This document shows positions 18,423-27,524 of a stretch of DNA of 64,000 nucleotides, in pieces; the first letter of the stretch is position 1, and every line of letters starts with the position of its first letter. The notes under the pieces were generated by a model. The model was not told the origin of the DNA and did not search any database. It saw only the letters and a program-made list of their open reading frames with translations. Made by a program: the position numbers and the translations under genes. The stretch is taken from assembly GCA_947623305.1 (NCBI GenBank), contig CANQGQ010000007.1, positions 62,001 through 126,000 on the forward strand, given 5' to 3'. This stretch comes from an uncultured Alistipes sp. Its GTDB lineage: Bacteria; Bacteroidota; Bacteroidia; Bacteroidales; Rikenellaceae.

Positions 18423-18436
18423 GTTCCACGTGGAAC
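18423..18436. promoter_or_regulatory. parS-like ParB binding site, copy 1
   Basis: GTTCCACGTGGAAC is a perfect 14-bp palindrome in the gap after mnmG. Together with its flanks (C before, A after) it differs by one base from the 16-bp parS form TGTTCCACGTGGAACA. Confidence 0.75.
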
Positions 18437-18482
18437 AAGCTCCTTCATCTTTTGCGATGCAAGCATCCATCTAAGCCCCTAC

Positions 18483-18498
18483 TGTTCCACGTGGAACA
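18483..18498. promoter_or_regulatory. parS-like ParB binding site, copy 2 (perfect)
   Basis: TGTTCCACGTGGAACA is a perfect 16-bp palindrome. It fits the widely conserved bacterial parS pattern TGTTNCACGTGNAACA, which ParB binds to load condensin and segregate origins. It lies 47 bases after the first copy, between mnmG and ilvE. Confidence 0.85.
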
Positions 18499-18568
18499 AA
18501 AAAAAGAGCTTAAAGAATAAATCATTAAGCTCTCAAAGCCAGAACAACCAGCAACCGGTTACCGAAAT

Positions 18569-19585
18569 TCACAACACTATCGTACACCAACCATATTTAT
18601 CTTCAGCGCGACCGTACTGAATATCCTGCAATTTATTATAAAGAGCCAAACTCTTTTCACCGACTTTCATACCGAAATCATATACTGCTTCGGTCTGCAT
18701 ATCGTAAACTTTGCCGATCGGAGAGATGACCGCAGCCGTTCCGCAAGCTCCGCACTCCTCGAAAGTAGCTAATTCCTCTACCGGAATTTGTCGATCTTCG
18801 ACCTCGAGCCCCATATCGCGCGCCAACTGACGCAAACTTTTGTTCGTAATTGAGGGTAACACAGAGGTCGACTTCGGCGTAATATATTTACCCTCTTTGA
18901 TGCCGAAAAAGTTGGCCGCGCCGCACTCTTCGATGTATTTATGCTCGGCCGCATCCAAATACATTACGTTCGAATAGCCTAATTTGTGTGCATTCTCACC
19001 CGAGAGAAGACTGGCCGCATAATTACCTCCGACTTTCACGTCGCCTGTTCCACGTGGAGCAGCGCGATCCTGTTCGCGATCAATTGCGACCAATATCGGC
19101 TTGATCCCCTCTTTGAAATAGGCACCGACCGGCGAACAATAGACGATCAACAGTGCATCTTTGGCCGGACGCACGCCCAATCCCGCGGTCGTACCGAACA
19201 TCACCGGCCGCAGATAGAGCGAAGCGCCGCTGCCATAAGGCGGAATATGCCGTTCGTTGCGTTTTACGACTTCGATGCAGGCGTCGACGACCATTTCGAC
19301 CGTCGGGACAGGGAGGCATAATCGTTCGGCAGAAGCACGCAATCGTTCGGCATTGTCGCGCACACGAAACAGCCGAACCTTGCCGTCGACGCCCCGAAAG
19401 GCCTTGAGCCCCTCGAACAACTCGATGCCGTAATGCAGGCACGAAGCCGACATGTGCATCTTGATATATTCGTCATCCGTGATGACCATTTCACTCCATT
19501 TGCCGTCCGTGAAGGTGTAACGGGCGTTGACGTCGGTCTTCCGATAATTGAATCCCAAAGCGCTCCAATCCAAATTATTATTCAT
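18569..19585 (-). CDS. ilvE: Branched-chain amino acid aminotransferase
   Basis: This is a 338-residue class IV PLP aminotransferase catalysing the last step of leucine, isoleucine and valine synthesis (2-oxo acid plus glutamate) and the first step of their breakdown. The PLP lysine lies in DVKVGGNYAASL. The family blocks HYGIELFEGLKAFRG, YLRPVMFG, EECGAANFFG and the phosphate-binding GTAAVISPIG are all present, and the length fits the type II BCAT group. The gene is on the opposite strand from mnmG and 23 bases upstream of the metG stop side. One parS-like site lies inside it. Confidence 0.96.
   Translation of the reverse strand: MNNNLDWSALGFNYRKTDVNARYTFTDGKWSEMVITDDEYIKMHMSASCLHYGIELFEGLKAFRGVDGKVRLFRVRDNAERLRASAERLCLPVPTVEMVVDACIEVVKRNERHIPPYGSGASLYLRPVMFGTTAGLGVRPAKDALLIVYCSPVGAYFKEGIKPILVAIDREQDRAAPRGTGDVKVGGNYAASLLSGENAHKLGYSNVMYLDAAEHKYIEECGAANFFGIKEGKYITPKSTSVLPSITNKSLRQLARDMGLEVEDRQIPVEELATFEECGACGTAAVISPIGKVYDMQTEAVYDFGMKVGEKSLALYNKLQDIQYGRAEDKYGWCTIVL
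19046..19061. promoter_or_regulatory. parS-like site inside ilvE, copy 3 (one mismatch)
   Basis: TGTTCCACGTGGAGCA differs from copy 2 at one base. It lies inside the ilvE coding sequence, where it encodes part of an APRGTG segment. With two copies 600 bases away it probably belongs to the same centromere cluster. Confidence 0.6.
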
Positions 19586-19608
19586 CTCTCACTAAAAATT
19601 AATCCTCT

Positions 19609-21651
19609 CTAACGAACAATCGCTCCGTTCGAAACCTCACCATCGGGCTGCAACAAACGCAGCGAACCCGCTGCATCCTCGGCCATCAGGATCATTCCGT
19701 TCGACAAAACACCCTTCATTTCGCGCGGCTCCAAATTGACCAGTACCAACACCTGCCGTCCGATAAGCTCTTCAGGTGTGAACCGATCGGCGATTCCCGA
19801 GACGATTTCGCGCTTGTCGATACCGGTATCTACGGTCAATTTCAGCAATTTCTTGGTCTTTGCGATCTTCTCCGCGGCAAGAATCTTCGCTACGCGAATG
19901 TCCATTTTCTGAAAATCATCGAACGAAACCGTATCTTTCTGCTGTTCAACGCTCTGCGATGCTTCGGCCGCCAGATTGGCCGCCTTGATCTCCGCCAGCT
20001 TATCCAGTTGACGCTGAATGACATCATCCTCGATTTTTTCGAAGAGCAATTCGGGTTTCCCGATCGCATGGCCCGCAGGCACCAAATCGGACGCACCCAA
20101 CTGTTCCCAACCGAACTTGTCGACGGCCAGCATCCGCAGAATTTTGGCCGCTGCAAAGGGCATGAACGGTTCGATGGCGATCGCCGTATTGGCCGTAATT
20201 TGCAAAGCAATATGCAAAATGGTCTCGACCCGCTTCGGATCGCTCTTGACCACCTTCCAAGGTTCGGTATCGGCCAGGTACTTGTTTCCGATACGGGCGA
20301 TATTCATGGCATCTTTCAGTGCCTCACGGAAGTGAAAGGTCTCGATGTTGTTCTCCAACGAACCTTTCACGGCGGCCATTTCCGCGAGCGTCGCCCGATC
20401 GTAATCCGTCAGTTCGCCGGCGGCGGGGACGACACCATTATAATATTTGGTCGTCAGCACCAACGCCCTATTGACGAAATTACCCAAGACGGCAACCAAT
20501 TCGCTGTTGTTGCGCGACTGGAAATCCTTCCACGTAAAGTCGTTGTCCTTCGTTTCCGGCGCATTGGCACAGAGCACGTAGCGCAAAACATCCTCCTTGC
20601 CGGGGAACTCGTCGAGGTACTCATGCAACCAAATGGCCCAGTTGCGCGAAGTCGAAATCTTGTCGCCCTCCAGATTGAGAAATTCGTTCGCCGGCACATT
20701 CTCGGGCAGAATGAAGCCGCCGTGCGCCTTCAGCATCGACGGAAAGACGATGCAATGGAAGACGATGTTGTCCTTGCCGATGAAGTGCACCATCTTCGTA
20801 TCCTCCGACTTCCAGTATTTTTCCCAATCGGGCGTAAGCTCCTTGGTGGCAGAGATATAGCCGATCGGCGCATCGAACCACACGTAGAGCACCTTGCCCT
20901 CGGCGCCCTCGACCGGCACGGGAATGCCCCAATCCAGGTCGCGGCTCACGGCCCGCGGCTGCAATCCGCCGTCCAACCAACTTTTGCACTGCCCGTAAAC
21001 ATTGGTTTTCCACTCCTTGTGCCCCTCGAGAATCCACCGACGGAGAAAATCTTCGTATTCGTTCAACGGCAGGTACCAGTGTTTCGTCATCCGTTTCTCG
21101 GGCACGGAACCCGATACGGCGCTGTGGGGTTCGATGAGTTCGTCAGGCGAAAGCGTCGAACCGCACTTCTCGCATTGGTCGCCGTAAGCCCGATCGTTGC
21201 CGCATTTGGGGCAGGTGCCGACGATGTAGCGGTCGGCCAGAAAGGTCTGGGCTTCGGGATCGTAATACTGTTCGGAAGTCCGTTCGATGAATTTGCCTTC
21301 GTCGTACAATTTCCGGAAAAAGGCCGAAGCGGTTTCGGCATGGACGGGAGACGACGTACGCGAATAGATGTCGAACGAAATGCCGAGGCGTTCGAACGAC
21401 GTTTTTATTAACTGGTGGTAGCGATCCACGACCTGCTGGGGGGTGATACCCTCCTTGCGGGCCTTGATGGTGATCGGCACGCCGTGTTCGTCGGAACCGC
21501 ATACAGAGATCACATCGCAGCCCTTCAATCGCAGATAACGCACATAAATATCGGAAGGGATATAGACTCCGGCCAGATGGCCGATATGCACGGGGCCATT
21601 GGCATAAGGGAGTGCCGAAGTAACGAGATAACGTTTGTATTTTTCGGTCAT
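19609..21651 (-). CDS. metG: Methionyl-tRNA synthetase with C-terminal tRNA-binding domain
   Basis: MetG charges tRNA-Met with methionine. The 680-residue protein has the class I HIGH signature at 22-25 (VHIGHLAG), a zinc knuckle with four Cys ([17 protein letters not shown]), the KMSKS equivalent as KISTS near residue 330, an anticodon-binding helical domain and a C-terminal EMAP/OB-fold tRNA-binding domain (about 575-680, [15 protein letters not shown]). The start was set at [10 protein letters not shown]; ten extra upstream codons are open but lack family similarity. It is divergent from pheS across a gap of 184 bases. Confidence 0.97.
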   Translation of the reverse strand: MTEKYKRYLVTSALPYANGPVHIGHLAGVYIPSDIYVRYLRLKGCDVISVCGSDEHGVPITIKARKEGITPQQVVDRYHQLIKTSFERLGISFDIYSRTSSPVHAETASAFFRKLYDEGKFIERTSEQYYDPEAQTFLADRYIVGTCPKCGNDRAYGDQCEKCGSTLSPDELIEPHSAVSGSVPEKRMTKHWYLPLNEYEDFLRRWILEGHKEWKTNVYGQCKSWLDGGLQPRAVSRDLDWGIPVPVEGAEGKVLYVWFDAPIGYISATKELTPDWEKYWKSEDTKMVHFIGKDNIVFHCIVFPSMLKAHGGFILPENVPANEFLNLEGDKISTSRNWAIWLHEYLDEFPGKEDVLRYVLCANAPETKDNDFTWKDFQSRNNSELVAVLGNFVNRALVLTTKYYNGVVPAAGELTDYDRATLAEMAAVKGSLENNIETFHFREALKDAMNIARIGNKYLADTEPWKVVKSDPKRVETILHIALQITANTAIAIEPFMPFAAAKILRMLAVDKFGWEQLGASDLVPAGHAIGKPELLFEKIEDDVIQRQLDKLAEIKAANLAAEASQSVEQQKDTVSFDDFQKMDIRVAKILAAEKIAKTKKLLKLTVDTGIDKREIVSGIADRFTPEELIGRQVLVLVNLEPREMKGVLSNGMILMAEDAAGSLRLLQPDGEVSNGAIVR

Positions 21652-21796
21652 GATCGAATGAAGGTAACAAATTCCGCTCAAAATTACACAATTTTAAGGG
21701 AAAAACAAACAACCAGCCGCCGAAACCGACCGATGCAGAAAAAACGTTCCGACGGTGATTTTCGGATGATTCGGCTTCGTTTTCGGTAAAAATTCG

Positions 21797-21804
21797 TAAA
21801 TTTG
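21797..21804 (+). promoter_or_regulatory. -7 promoter box for pheS
   Basis: TAAATTTG matches TANNTTTG and stands 31 bases before the pheS ATG, in the metG-pheS divergent gap. Confidence 0.5.
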
Positions 21805-21835
21805 CAAATTAAACGCATCTCACAACGAAAAAACT

Positions 21836-22861
21836 ATGACCGATAAAATCAATGAATTGCTTCGCCGCGTCGAAGCGTTCCGGCCCAAGACGGCGGCCGA
21901 GGTGGAAGAGTTCCGCATCCGCGTACTCGGCAAAAAGGGCGAGCTGAACGCCTTGCTGGAGGAGTTCAAGACGGTCGCGCCGGAACTCAAACGCGAATTG
22001 GGCCAGCAACTCAACCGGCTCAAGACCACGGCACTGGAACGGATCAACACGCTGCGCGAAAAGTTGCAGGACGCGGCTGCGGATCAGACCACCGAAGCGG
22101 GCGACCTGACCCGTCCGGGCTCGGCCGAACCGATCGGTTCGCGCCACCCTATTTCGATCATGAAGAACCGCATCGTCGAGGTATTTTCGAGATTGGGTTA
22201 TACCGTAGCGGACGGGCCTGAAATCGAAGACGACTGGCACGTCTTCTCGGCCCTCAACTTCCCGCCCGAACACCCCGCCCGCGACATGCAGGACACCTTT
22301 TTCATCGAAAAAAATCCAGACATCCTACTGCGAACGCACACGTCGTCGATCCAGGTGCGCATGATGGAGCGTCAGAAGCCGCCCATCCGCGTCATCTGCC
22401 CGGGGCGCGTGTTCCGCAACGAAGCCATTTCGTACCGGGCGCATTGCATCTTCCACCAGATCGAAGGCCTGTACATCGACGAGGGCGTCTCGTTCGCCGA
22501 TCTGAAACAGTCGCTGCTCTACTTCGCCAAGGAGATTTTCGGCGAACATACGGCCATCCGTATGCGCCCCTCCTACTTCCCGTTCACGGAACCGTCGGCC
22601 GAAGTCGACGTCTCGTGCAACCTCTGCGGCGGCAAAGGATGCGCCGTATGCAAGGGCACGGGCTGGCTCGAAATCATGGGCTGCGGCATGGTCGATCCCA
22701 ATGTGCTGTCGGCTAACGGCATCGACCCTCAGAAGTATTCGGGATTCGCGTTCGGCATGGGGATTGAACGCGTAGCGATGTTGAAATACGGCGTCAATGA
22801 CCTGCGGCTCTATTTCGAAAACGACATCCGTTTCCTGCATCAGTTCGATACCGCTTTTTAA
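21836..22861 (+). CDS. pheS: Phenylalanyl-tRNA synthetase alpha subunit
   Basis: This is the catalytic alpha subunit of the PheST heterotetramer, which charges tRNA-Phe. The 341-residue protein begins with an N-terminal coiled coil (about 1-85) that binds tRNA. The class II motif 2 (RVFRNEAISYRAHCIFHQIEG) and motif 3 (GFAFGMGIERVAMLKYG) are complete. A four-Cys segment CNLCGGKGCAVCKGTGW, common in this subunit, precedes motif 3. The pheT gene is not adjacent here, a split arrangement normal in Bacteroidetes. Confidence 0.97.
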   Translation: MTDKINELLRRVEAFRPKTAAEVEEFRIRVLGKKGELNALLEEFKTVAPELKRELGQQLNRLKTTALERINTLREKLQDAAADQTTEAGDLTRPGSAEPIGSRHPISIMKNRIVEVFSRLGYTVADGPEIEDDWHVFSALNFPPEHPARDMQDTFFIEKNPDILLRTHTSSIQVRMMERQKPPIRVICPGRVFRNEAISYRAHCIFHQIEGLYIDEGVSFADLKQSLLYFAKEIFGEHTAIRMRPSYFPFTEPSAEVDVSCNLCGGKGCAVCKGTGWLEIMGCGMVDPNVLSANGIDPQKYSGFAFGMGIERVAMLKYGVNDLRLYFENDIRFLHQFDTAF

Positions 22862-22879
22862 TTAACCGGCACGGGTCGG
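22862..22879. repeat. Dispersed 18-bp intergenic repeat, copy 1
   Basis: TTAACCGGCACGGGTCGG follows the pheS stop directly. It matches the copies at 25926 and 28028 at 15-16 of 18 positions. A weaker relative (TTAACGGGTGTGGAACGG) lies about 40 bases on. Confidence 0.5.
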
Positions 22880-22950
22880 AAAGTTACGAAGGATTTTTAT
22901 TAACGGGTGTGGAACGGTGAATTACGAAAGGTCATGATTAAAAGAAAGCG

Positions 22951-24771
22951 ATGAGGAGCGTACCAGTCAATAAAAAACTCGTGTGGGTGATCGTTTGCAT
23001 GCTCTTTTCGTCTGCGTTCGTCGCAGGGAAAGGGCCGCAGGCGCCGTTGCCTGCCCCGAGTGCCGATTGGCCCGATTCGTTGCACAGCGTCTGGTTCTAT
23101 ACCGAAGGGATCAAAAGCAACACGATTTCGGGCGATACGGCGCGGGCCCGACAGTTCCTGCACGAAGCGATCCGCCTCGATTCGAACTTCGCTCCTGCCT
23201 ACTTCGCGCTCTCCACGGGCCGGTTGCCCGCATCGCCCGACGAGGCGGTCGAAATGGCCCGCCGGGCGTGGGAGCTCGACACCACGAACCTCTGGTACGA
23301 ACGCAATTACGGTCAAATTCTGTTGCAGGCAGCCCGTTACCCCGAAGCCTTGGAACGTTACCGCCGGCTGACCGAAAAAGACCCGAAAGACCCCGACAAT
23401 TTCCGTTTGTTGGCCGCCCTCTACGAATTGCAGCGCAATCCCTACATGGCGCTCGCCACGCTCGATTCGGCCGAATTGCGGTTCGGGCGCATCCCCTACC
23501 TCACCGCCATGAAACGGCGCCTGCTCGTCTCCACCAATCAGCTCGACAAGGCCATCGCCGAGAGCCGCCGAACGGTCGAAGAAAGCCCCTACGATACGGA
23601 AAACCGCATCGTGCTGGCGAGTCTCTACGGATTGGCCAAGAAGGATTCGTTGGCACGGGCCGAATACGCCGCCGTGCTCGCATTGGATTCGACGAATGTC
23701 GCCGCCTTGATGTCGCTTTCGGATTTTTACAACGACCGGCGCGACTACCGATCGCTGCTCGCCGTCAACCAGCAGCTTTTCAACCTCGACGAAATGCCCT
23801 TGACGGAAAAGATCAAACGGTTCGAAATTTTCACTTCGGACAACCGTTTCTACCGCGAATATTACCCGCATATCAATACATTGGCCTCGACCTTGGCCAT
23901 CCGTTATCCGAAAGACCCGCGGATCGTCGAACTCTACGGCCGCCATCTGATCAATTCGGGCGAACTGGAACAGGCGCTGGCGCTCTACAAACTCCACTTG
24001 GCCGACACGCCGCCGCAAGTCTCCTACTACCGGTGGGTCATCGACATCGAGAGTTACCTCCAGCGGCCCGATTCGGTCGACCGTTACGTCGAAGAAGCTC
24101 TGCAACACTTTCCCGAGGAGGCCGATTTCCACATCGCCGAAGGCAATATCCATACTTATGCCGGCCGGCACGACCAGGCGGCCCGCATCTACAAACAGTC
24201 GCTGCGATATGCCGATACCGATTCGTTGCGCAGCGCGATTTGGGGGTTGATCGGCGACGCCCATCATCAACAGGCCGAAACCCTCATGAAGAAGGCCAAA
24301 GAGGCCGGTACGACGGAGAGTCCGCGTGTGCAGGCTGCCGTGCGCAAAGCCATGAAAACCTGTTACGACGCCTACGAACGCAGCCTGCACTACGATTCTG
24401 ACAATTCGTTGGTACTCAACAATTACGCTTATTTTCTCGCCCTCGACGGCAACCAGCTCGAGCGGGCGCTGGCCATGGCTCAACGGGCTGTCGAACTGAC
24501 CGACAACAATCCCACCTATTTGGATACGCAGGCCTGGGTGCTCTTCCGGCTGGGCCGTACGGACGAGGCCAAACGGGTCATGCAGCAGGCCATCGCCCTG
24601 GACGGTCATTCGAGCACCGAACTGCTCGTACACTACGGCGACATCCTCCATGCGTTGGGGCAGGATTTTCTGGCCGAAAGCTACTGGCGCAAAGCGCTCG
24701 AAAAGGGATACGACGCCAACGAAATCGACCGGCGCATCCGTTCGATGAAAGCCGATAAAAACACCGAATAA
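22951..24771 (+). CDS. Secreted or periplasmic tetratricopeptide-repeat protein
   Basis: This 606-residue protein has an N-terminal signal sequence (NKKLVWVIVCMLFSSAFVAG) and then a chain of TPR helical hairpins. The repeats are spaced through the whole protein (for example NPTYLDTQAWVLFRLGRTDEAKRVMQQA near residue 530 and PDEAVEMARRAWELD near 105). Bacteroidetes commonly have such a TPR protein just before an EnvC-like gene; here the next gene begins 15 bases later, so they are likely one operon. It probably acts as a periplasmic scaffold in envelope assembly, which is inferred. Confidence 0.85.
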   Translation: MRSVPVNKKLVWVIVCMLFSSAFVAGKGPQAPLPAPSADWPDSLHSVWFYTEGIKSNTISGDTARARQFLHEAIRLDSNFAPAYFALSTGRLPASPDEAVEMARRAWELDTTNLWYERNYGQILLQAARYPEALERYRRLTEKDPKDPDNFRLLAALYELQRNPYMALATLDSAELRFGRIPYLTAMKRRLLVSTNQLDKAIAESRRTVEESPYDTENRIVLASLYGLAKKDSLARAEYAAVLALDSTNVAALMSLSDFYNDRRDYRSLLAVNQQLFNLDEMPLTEKIKRFEIFTSDNRFYREYYPHINTLASTLAIRYPKDPRIVELYGRHLINSGELEQALALYKLHLADTPPQVSYYRWVIDIESYLQRPDSVDRYVEEALQHFPEEADFHIAEGNIHTYAGRHDQAARIYKQSLRYADTDSLRSAIWGLIGDAHHQQAETLMKKAKEAGTTESPRVQAAVRKAMKTCYDAYERSLHYDSDNSLVLNNYAYFLALDGNQLERALAMAQRAVELTDNNPTYLDTQAWVLFRLGRTDEAKRVMQQAIALDGHSSTELLVHYGDILHALGQDFLAESYWRKALEKGYDANEIDRRIRSMKADKNTE

Positions 24772-24786
24772 ATCCGCAATTGTCCG

Positions 24787-25917
24787 ATGAAACCGTTCCG
24801 ACTGCTACCCTGCCTGCTTTCCGGTCTGCTGCTGTGGATCGCTTCGGCGTCCGTCGCTCAGAACGACCGCAAGATCGCCGAACAGAAAAAGGTCGTGGCC
24901 GATCTGGAACGCAAAATCGCCGAAGAGGAGCGTCAACTGAAAAAACTCCGTTCGGGCAAAAAGACGACCGAGGAGGAGGTGCGGCGACTGGGCCGGCAGA
25001 TCGACAACCGCAACCGGTTGATCGACGAGACGGAAAAACAAGCCAAAGTATTGCGCAACGAACTGGCCGCAACAAACAACGTGGCAGACAGCCTCGCGAA
25101 ACAACTGCAACGTCATCGCGAACAATACATCGAGATGGTGCGCAGCGCCTATCGCAATTACCGGCATCACAACTATCTGACCTATCTTTTTTCGTCGCGC
25201 GACTTTCGGGACGTCGCTCGGCGGATCGTCGATCTGCGTGAAATGGCCGAGGCCCGTCGAAGCAAAATGGAAGCCATCGCCACGCTCAACGAACAGGTGC
25301 AACAGGAACGAACGTCGCTCGAAAAACGCAACCGCTCGCTCGATTCGGTAACGCGCAAACTCACCCGTCAACGGAGCGATCTGGAACGCGATGCGCGGGA
25401 TGCCCGCAACTCGCTGAAACGGCTGACGAATCGGGAAAAGAGCGCCCTGCAGCGCAAGCTGGCGCAGGAAGAACAACTCCAAACGGCGATCGCGACGCTG
25501 CGCAAGCTAACGAAAGGCAACAAGGAAGGAGCTTCGTTTTCGTCGAAAACCTCCGGTCTGCGGCTGCCGGTCGCGGGCGGCAAGGTCAAACGCTACAAAG
25601 GCAATATGGCAGAGATCGTCGGCCCGCGCGGTGCGCAGATACAATCCATTTACGAAGGCAAGGTAGTAGATGTGAAACAGAACCGCATCACAGGCAAATA
25701 CGAGGTCTATGTTGCGCACGGCGAATACATCACGACCTACTCGAACCTGTCGTCGACGTCGGTGGCCAAAGGGAGCATCGTCTCCCGCAACGGGCTGTTG
25801 GGAACGATCGGCTCGGCCATCAACCTCAACACGATGGAGACGGAATACAAAATCGTCTTCGGCATCTATCCGCCCGATCCGAACAAAAAGATGCTTGCCT
25901 CCGACTGTTTTCGTTAA
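24787..25917 (+). CDS. EnvC-like murein hydrolase activator (degenerate LytM/M23 domain)
   Basis: This 376-residue exported protein has a signal peptide (LLPCLLSGLLLWIASASVAQ), a long coiled coil (about 25-240) and a C-terminal LytM/M23 domain (about 255-370). The C-terminal domain keeps the fold markers IYEGKVVDV and YVAHGEYITTYSNL, but the first zinc-binding His/Asp pair is replaced (GPRGAQIQSIYEG) and the HxH is HGE. It therefore probably cannot cut peptidoglycan and instead activates amidases during division, like EnvC. It is co-transcribed with the TPR gene. Confidence 0.9.
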   Translation: MKPFRLLPCLLSGLLLWIASASVAQNDRKIAEQKKVVADLERKIAEEERQLKKLRSGKKTTEEEVRRLGRQIDNRNRLIDETEKQAKVLRNELAATNNVADSLAKQLQRHREQYIEMVRSAYRNYRHHNYLTYLFSSRDFRDVARRIVDLREMAEARRSKMEAIATLNEQVQQERTSLEKRNRSLDSVTRKLTRQRSDLERDARDARNSLKRLTNREKSALQRKLAQEEQLQTAIATLRKLTKGNKEGASFSSKTSGLRLPVAGGKVKRYKGNMAEIVGPRGAQIQSIYEGKVVDVKQNRITGKYEVYVAHGEYITTYSNLSSTSVAKGSIVSRNGLLGTIGSAINLNTMETEYKIVFGIYPPDPNKKMLASDCFR

Positions 25918-25925
25918 CTTTTTTG

Positions 25926-25943
25926 TTAACCGGTACGGATCGG
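25926..25943. repeat. Dispersed 18-bp intergenic repeat, copy 2
   Basis: TTAACCGGTACGGATCGG, preceded by a T-run, follows the EnvC-like gene within 10 bases. It differs by one base from the copy after rnpB. Confidence 0.5.
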
Positions 25944-26040
25944 ACCCTTATCAACTGACACCTATTTTTTTGTTCACTCGTCTGCATCAAAAGAATCATC
26001 CCTAATAAAAACGACTATTTATTCGATTATTCAATAAAAA

Positions 26041-27096
26041 ATGGAAGAAGAGATAAAAACCTTATTAAAAGGCATCGTACATCCGGAAACGGGCGCGAAT
26101 CTCGTCGAAAGCGGAATCGTCGGAGCCATTACCGCAGATGCGGAGAAAATCGTACTCACGCTGCAATTCGCCAAAAAACGCGATCCGTTCGCGCTGAAAA
26201 TCAAACAACAAGTCGAAAACTGTCTGAAAGCGCACTACCCCACCCATACCACGACGGTCATCGTGCGCGAAGGAACGACGGCCCCCCGTCCGGAACCGAA
26301 AACCAAGACCACGACCGGCGGAATCGCCCATGTCATCGCCATCGCTTCGGGCAAGGGCGGCGTAGGCAAATCGACCGTAACGGCCAATCTGGCCATCGCC
26401 TTGCGCAATTTAGGGTATCGCGTCGGGATTCTCGACGCCGATATTTACGGCCCCTCGCAACCGAAGATGTTCGGCGTCGAAGGGTATCTGCCCGATGCCT
26501 TACAGGAAGAGGGCGAAGACCGCATCGTTCCGGCCAATTCGATGGAGATCAAGTTGATGTCGATCGGCTTCTTCATCAAACCGACGGATGCGTTGTTGTG
26601 GCGCGGTGCGATGGCGGTCAACGCGTTGAAACAGTTGATTCACCAGACCCGTTGGGGAACGCTCGACTTTCTGCTGGCCGACCTGCCTCCCGGGACGGGC
26701 GATATTCACTTGTCGATCATCAACGAACTGAAAATCGACACGGCCGTGATCGTCTCGACGCCGCAGCAGATCGCCATAGCCGATGTCGCACGCGGTGTGG
26801 AGTTGTTCCGAAACGAGCATGTCGACATTCCCGTTGCGGGGATCATCGAGAACATGGCCTGGTTCACGCCTGCAGAGCTGCCCGACAACCGATATTACCT
26901 ATTCGGTCGGGGCGGTGCCCGTCGGTATGCGGAAGAGAACGGAATCGAATTATTGGGTGAAATACCGATCATTCAGTCGATTATGGAGGGATCGGACGAA
27001 GGGCATCCGGCCGTCGGCATCGACCCGCGCGTAGAAAAATGGTACCGCACGATCGCGCAGCGGATTGTTGAAAAAACGGTGAATAACGGTCGATAA
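26041..27096 (+). CDS. Mrp/NBP35-type iron-sulfur carrier P-loop ATPase
   Basis: This 351-residue protein has an N-terminal MIP18/DUF59 domain (about 1-85) and a ParA-like ATPase domain. The deviant Walker A is ASGKGGVGKSTV (about 101-112), followed by DADIYGPSQPKMFG and the DLPPGTGD block. Members of the family carry or assemble iron-sulfur clusters. The CxxC motif of E. coli Mrp is missing: the equivalent segment reads NMAWFTPAELP, which is usual in Bacteroidetes. The gene ends at the border of the origin-like region. It is Mrp family rather than ParA because of the DUF59 fusion. Confidence 0.92.
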   Translation: MEEEIKTLLKGIVHPETGANLVESGIVGAITADAEKIVLTLQFAKKRDPFALKIKQQVENCLKAHYPTHTTTVIVREGTTAPRPEPKTKTTTGGIAHVIAIASGKGGVGKSTVTANLAIALRNLGYRVGILDADIYGPSQPKMFGVEGYLPDALQEEGEDRIVPANSMEIKLMSIGFFIKPTDALLWRGAMAVNALKQLIHQTRWGTLDFLLADLPPGTGDIHLSIINELKIDTAVIVSTPQQIAIADVARGVELFRNEHVDIPVAGIIENMAWFTPAELPDNRYYLFGRGGARRYAEENGIELLGEIPIIQSIMEGSDEGHPAVGIDPRVEKWYRTIAQRIVEKTVNNGR

Positions 27097-27206
27097 ACGG
27101 TTCAAAATCGGAAGAAAAAACGATGATAAAAAGTTCGGAGAAAAATTGGAAGTTCGACCCGCCCGAACATATAACCGAAAGCAAGCAAAAAACAAATTTT
27201 TTTTCG

Positions 27207-27480
27207 AATAATTATCGACCGGAGGAGGCGGGGCAAAGCAGCAAAAAATGTCGATAAAAACAGCTGTCGATAAATGAAGTTCATTTATCGACAGCTGTTT
27301 ATTTTTATCTTTATCTTTTTTTAAATCAAAAATTTAAAGAAAAAAAGAAGGAACAAAAAAATTCGAAGATGTGGAAAAACGACCGCCTCGAAAAATTTAT
27401 CGACATTATCGACAGCTATTTTATTTATACTTATTTTTCTTTTAAATTTTAATTAAAAATAAATAAAAAGAAAAACAGAA
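27207..27480. other. Candidate chromosomal replication origin: DnaA-box-like cluster with AT-rich tracts
   Basis: The non-coding gap between mrp and rnpB holds TTATCGAC-type boxes at 27212-27220, 27249-27257 (reverse), 27265-27273 (reverse), 27285-27293, 27397-27405 and 27406-27414; a seventh overlaps the mrp stop at 27088-27096. TTATCGACA differs by one base from the E. coli DnaA box TTATCCACA. A TGTGGAAAA (27370-27378) is one base from the reversed E. coli box. Two AT-only tracts (27301-27360 and 27415-27480) could be unwinding elements. Hand-counted lines left of it are C-rich (line 23401: 22 C, 14 G; line 17101: 21 C, 17 G) and right of it G-rich (line 30901: 21 G, 16 C; line 38341: 21 G, 15 C). 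That is the skew change expected at an origin. Confidence 0.6.
27258..27300. repeat. Perfect 21-bp inverted repeat containing two DnaA-like boxes
   Basis: The left arm (27258-27278) and right arm (27280-27300) are exact reverse complements separated by one base. Each arm contains one TTATCGACA box and an AACAGCTG end. A sequence of this kind could also act as a terminator for mrp, but it has no clean T-run after the right arm. Confidence 0.8.
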
Positions 27481-27524
27481 AAGGGGAGCCGATACCGAAC
27501 GCGAATTTTAATTACCTTTGCGGA

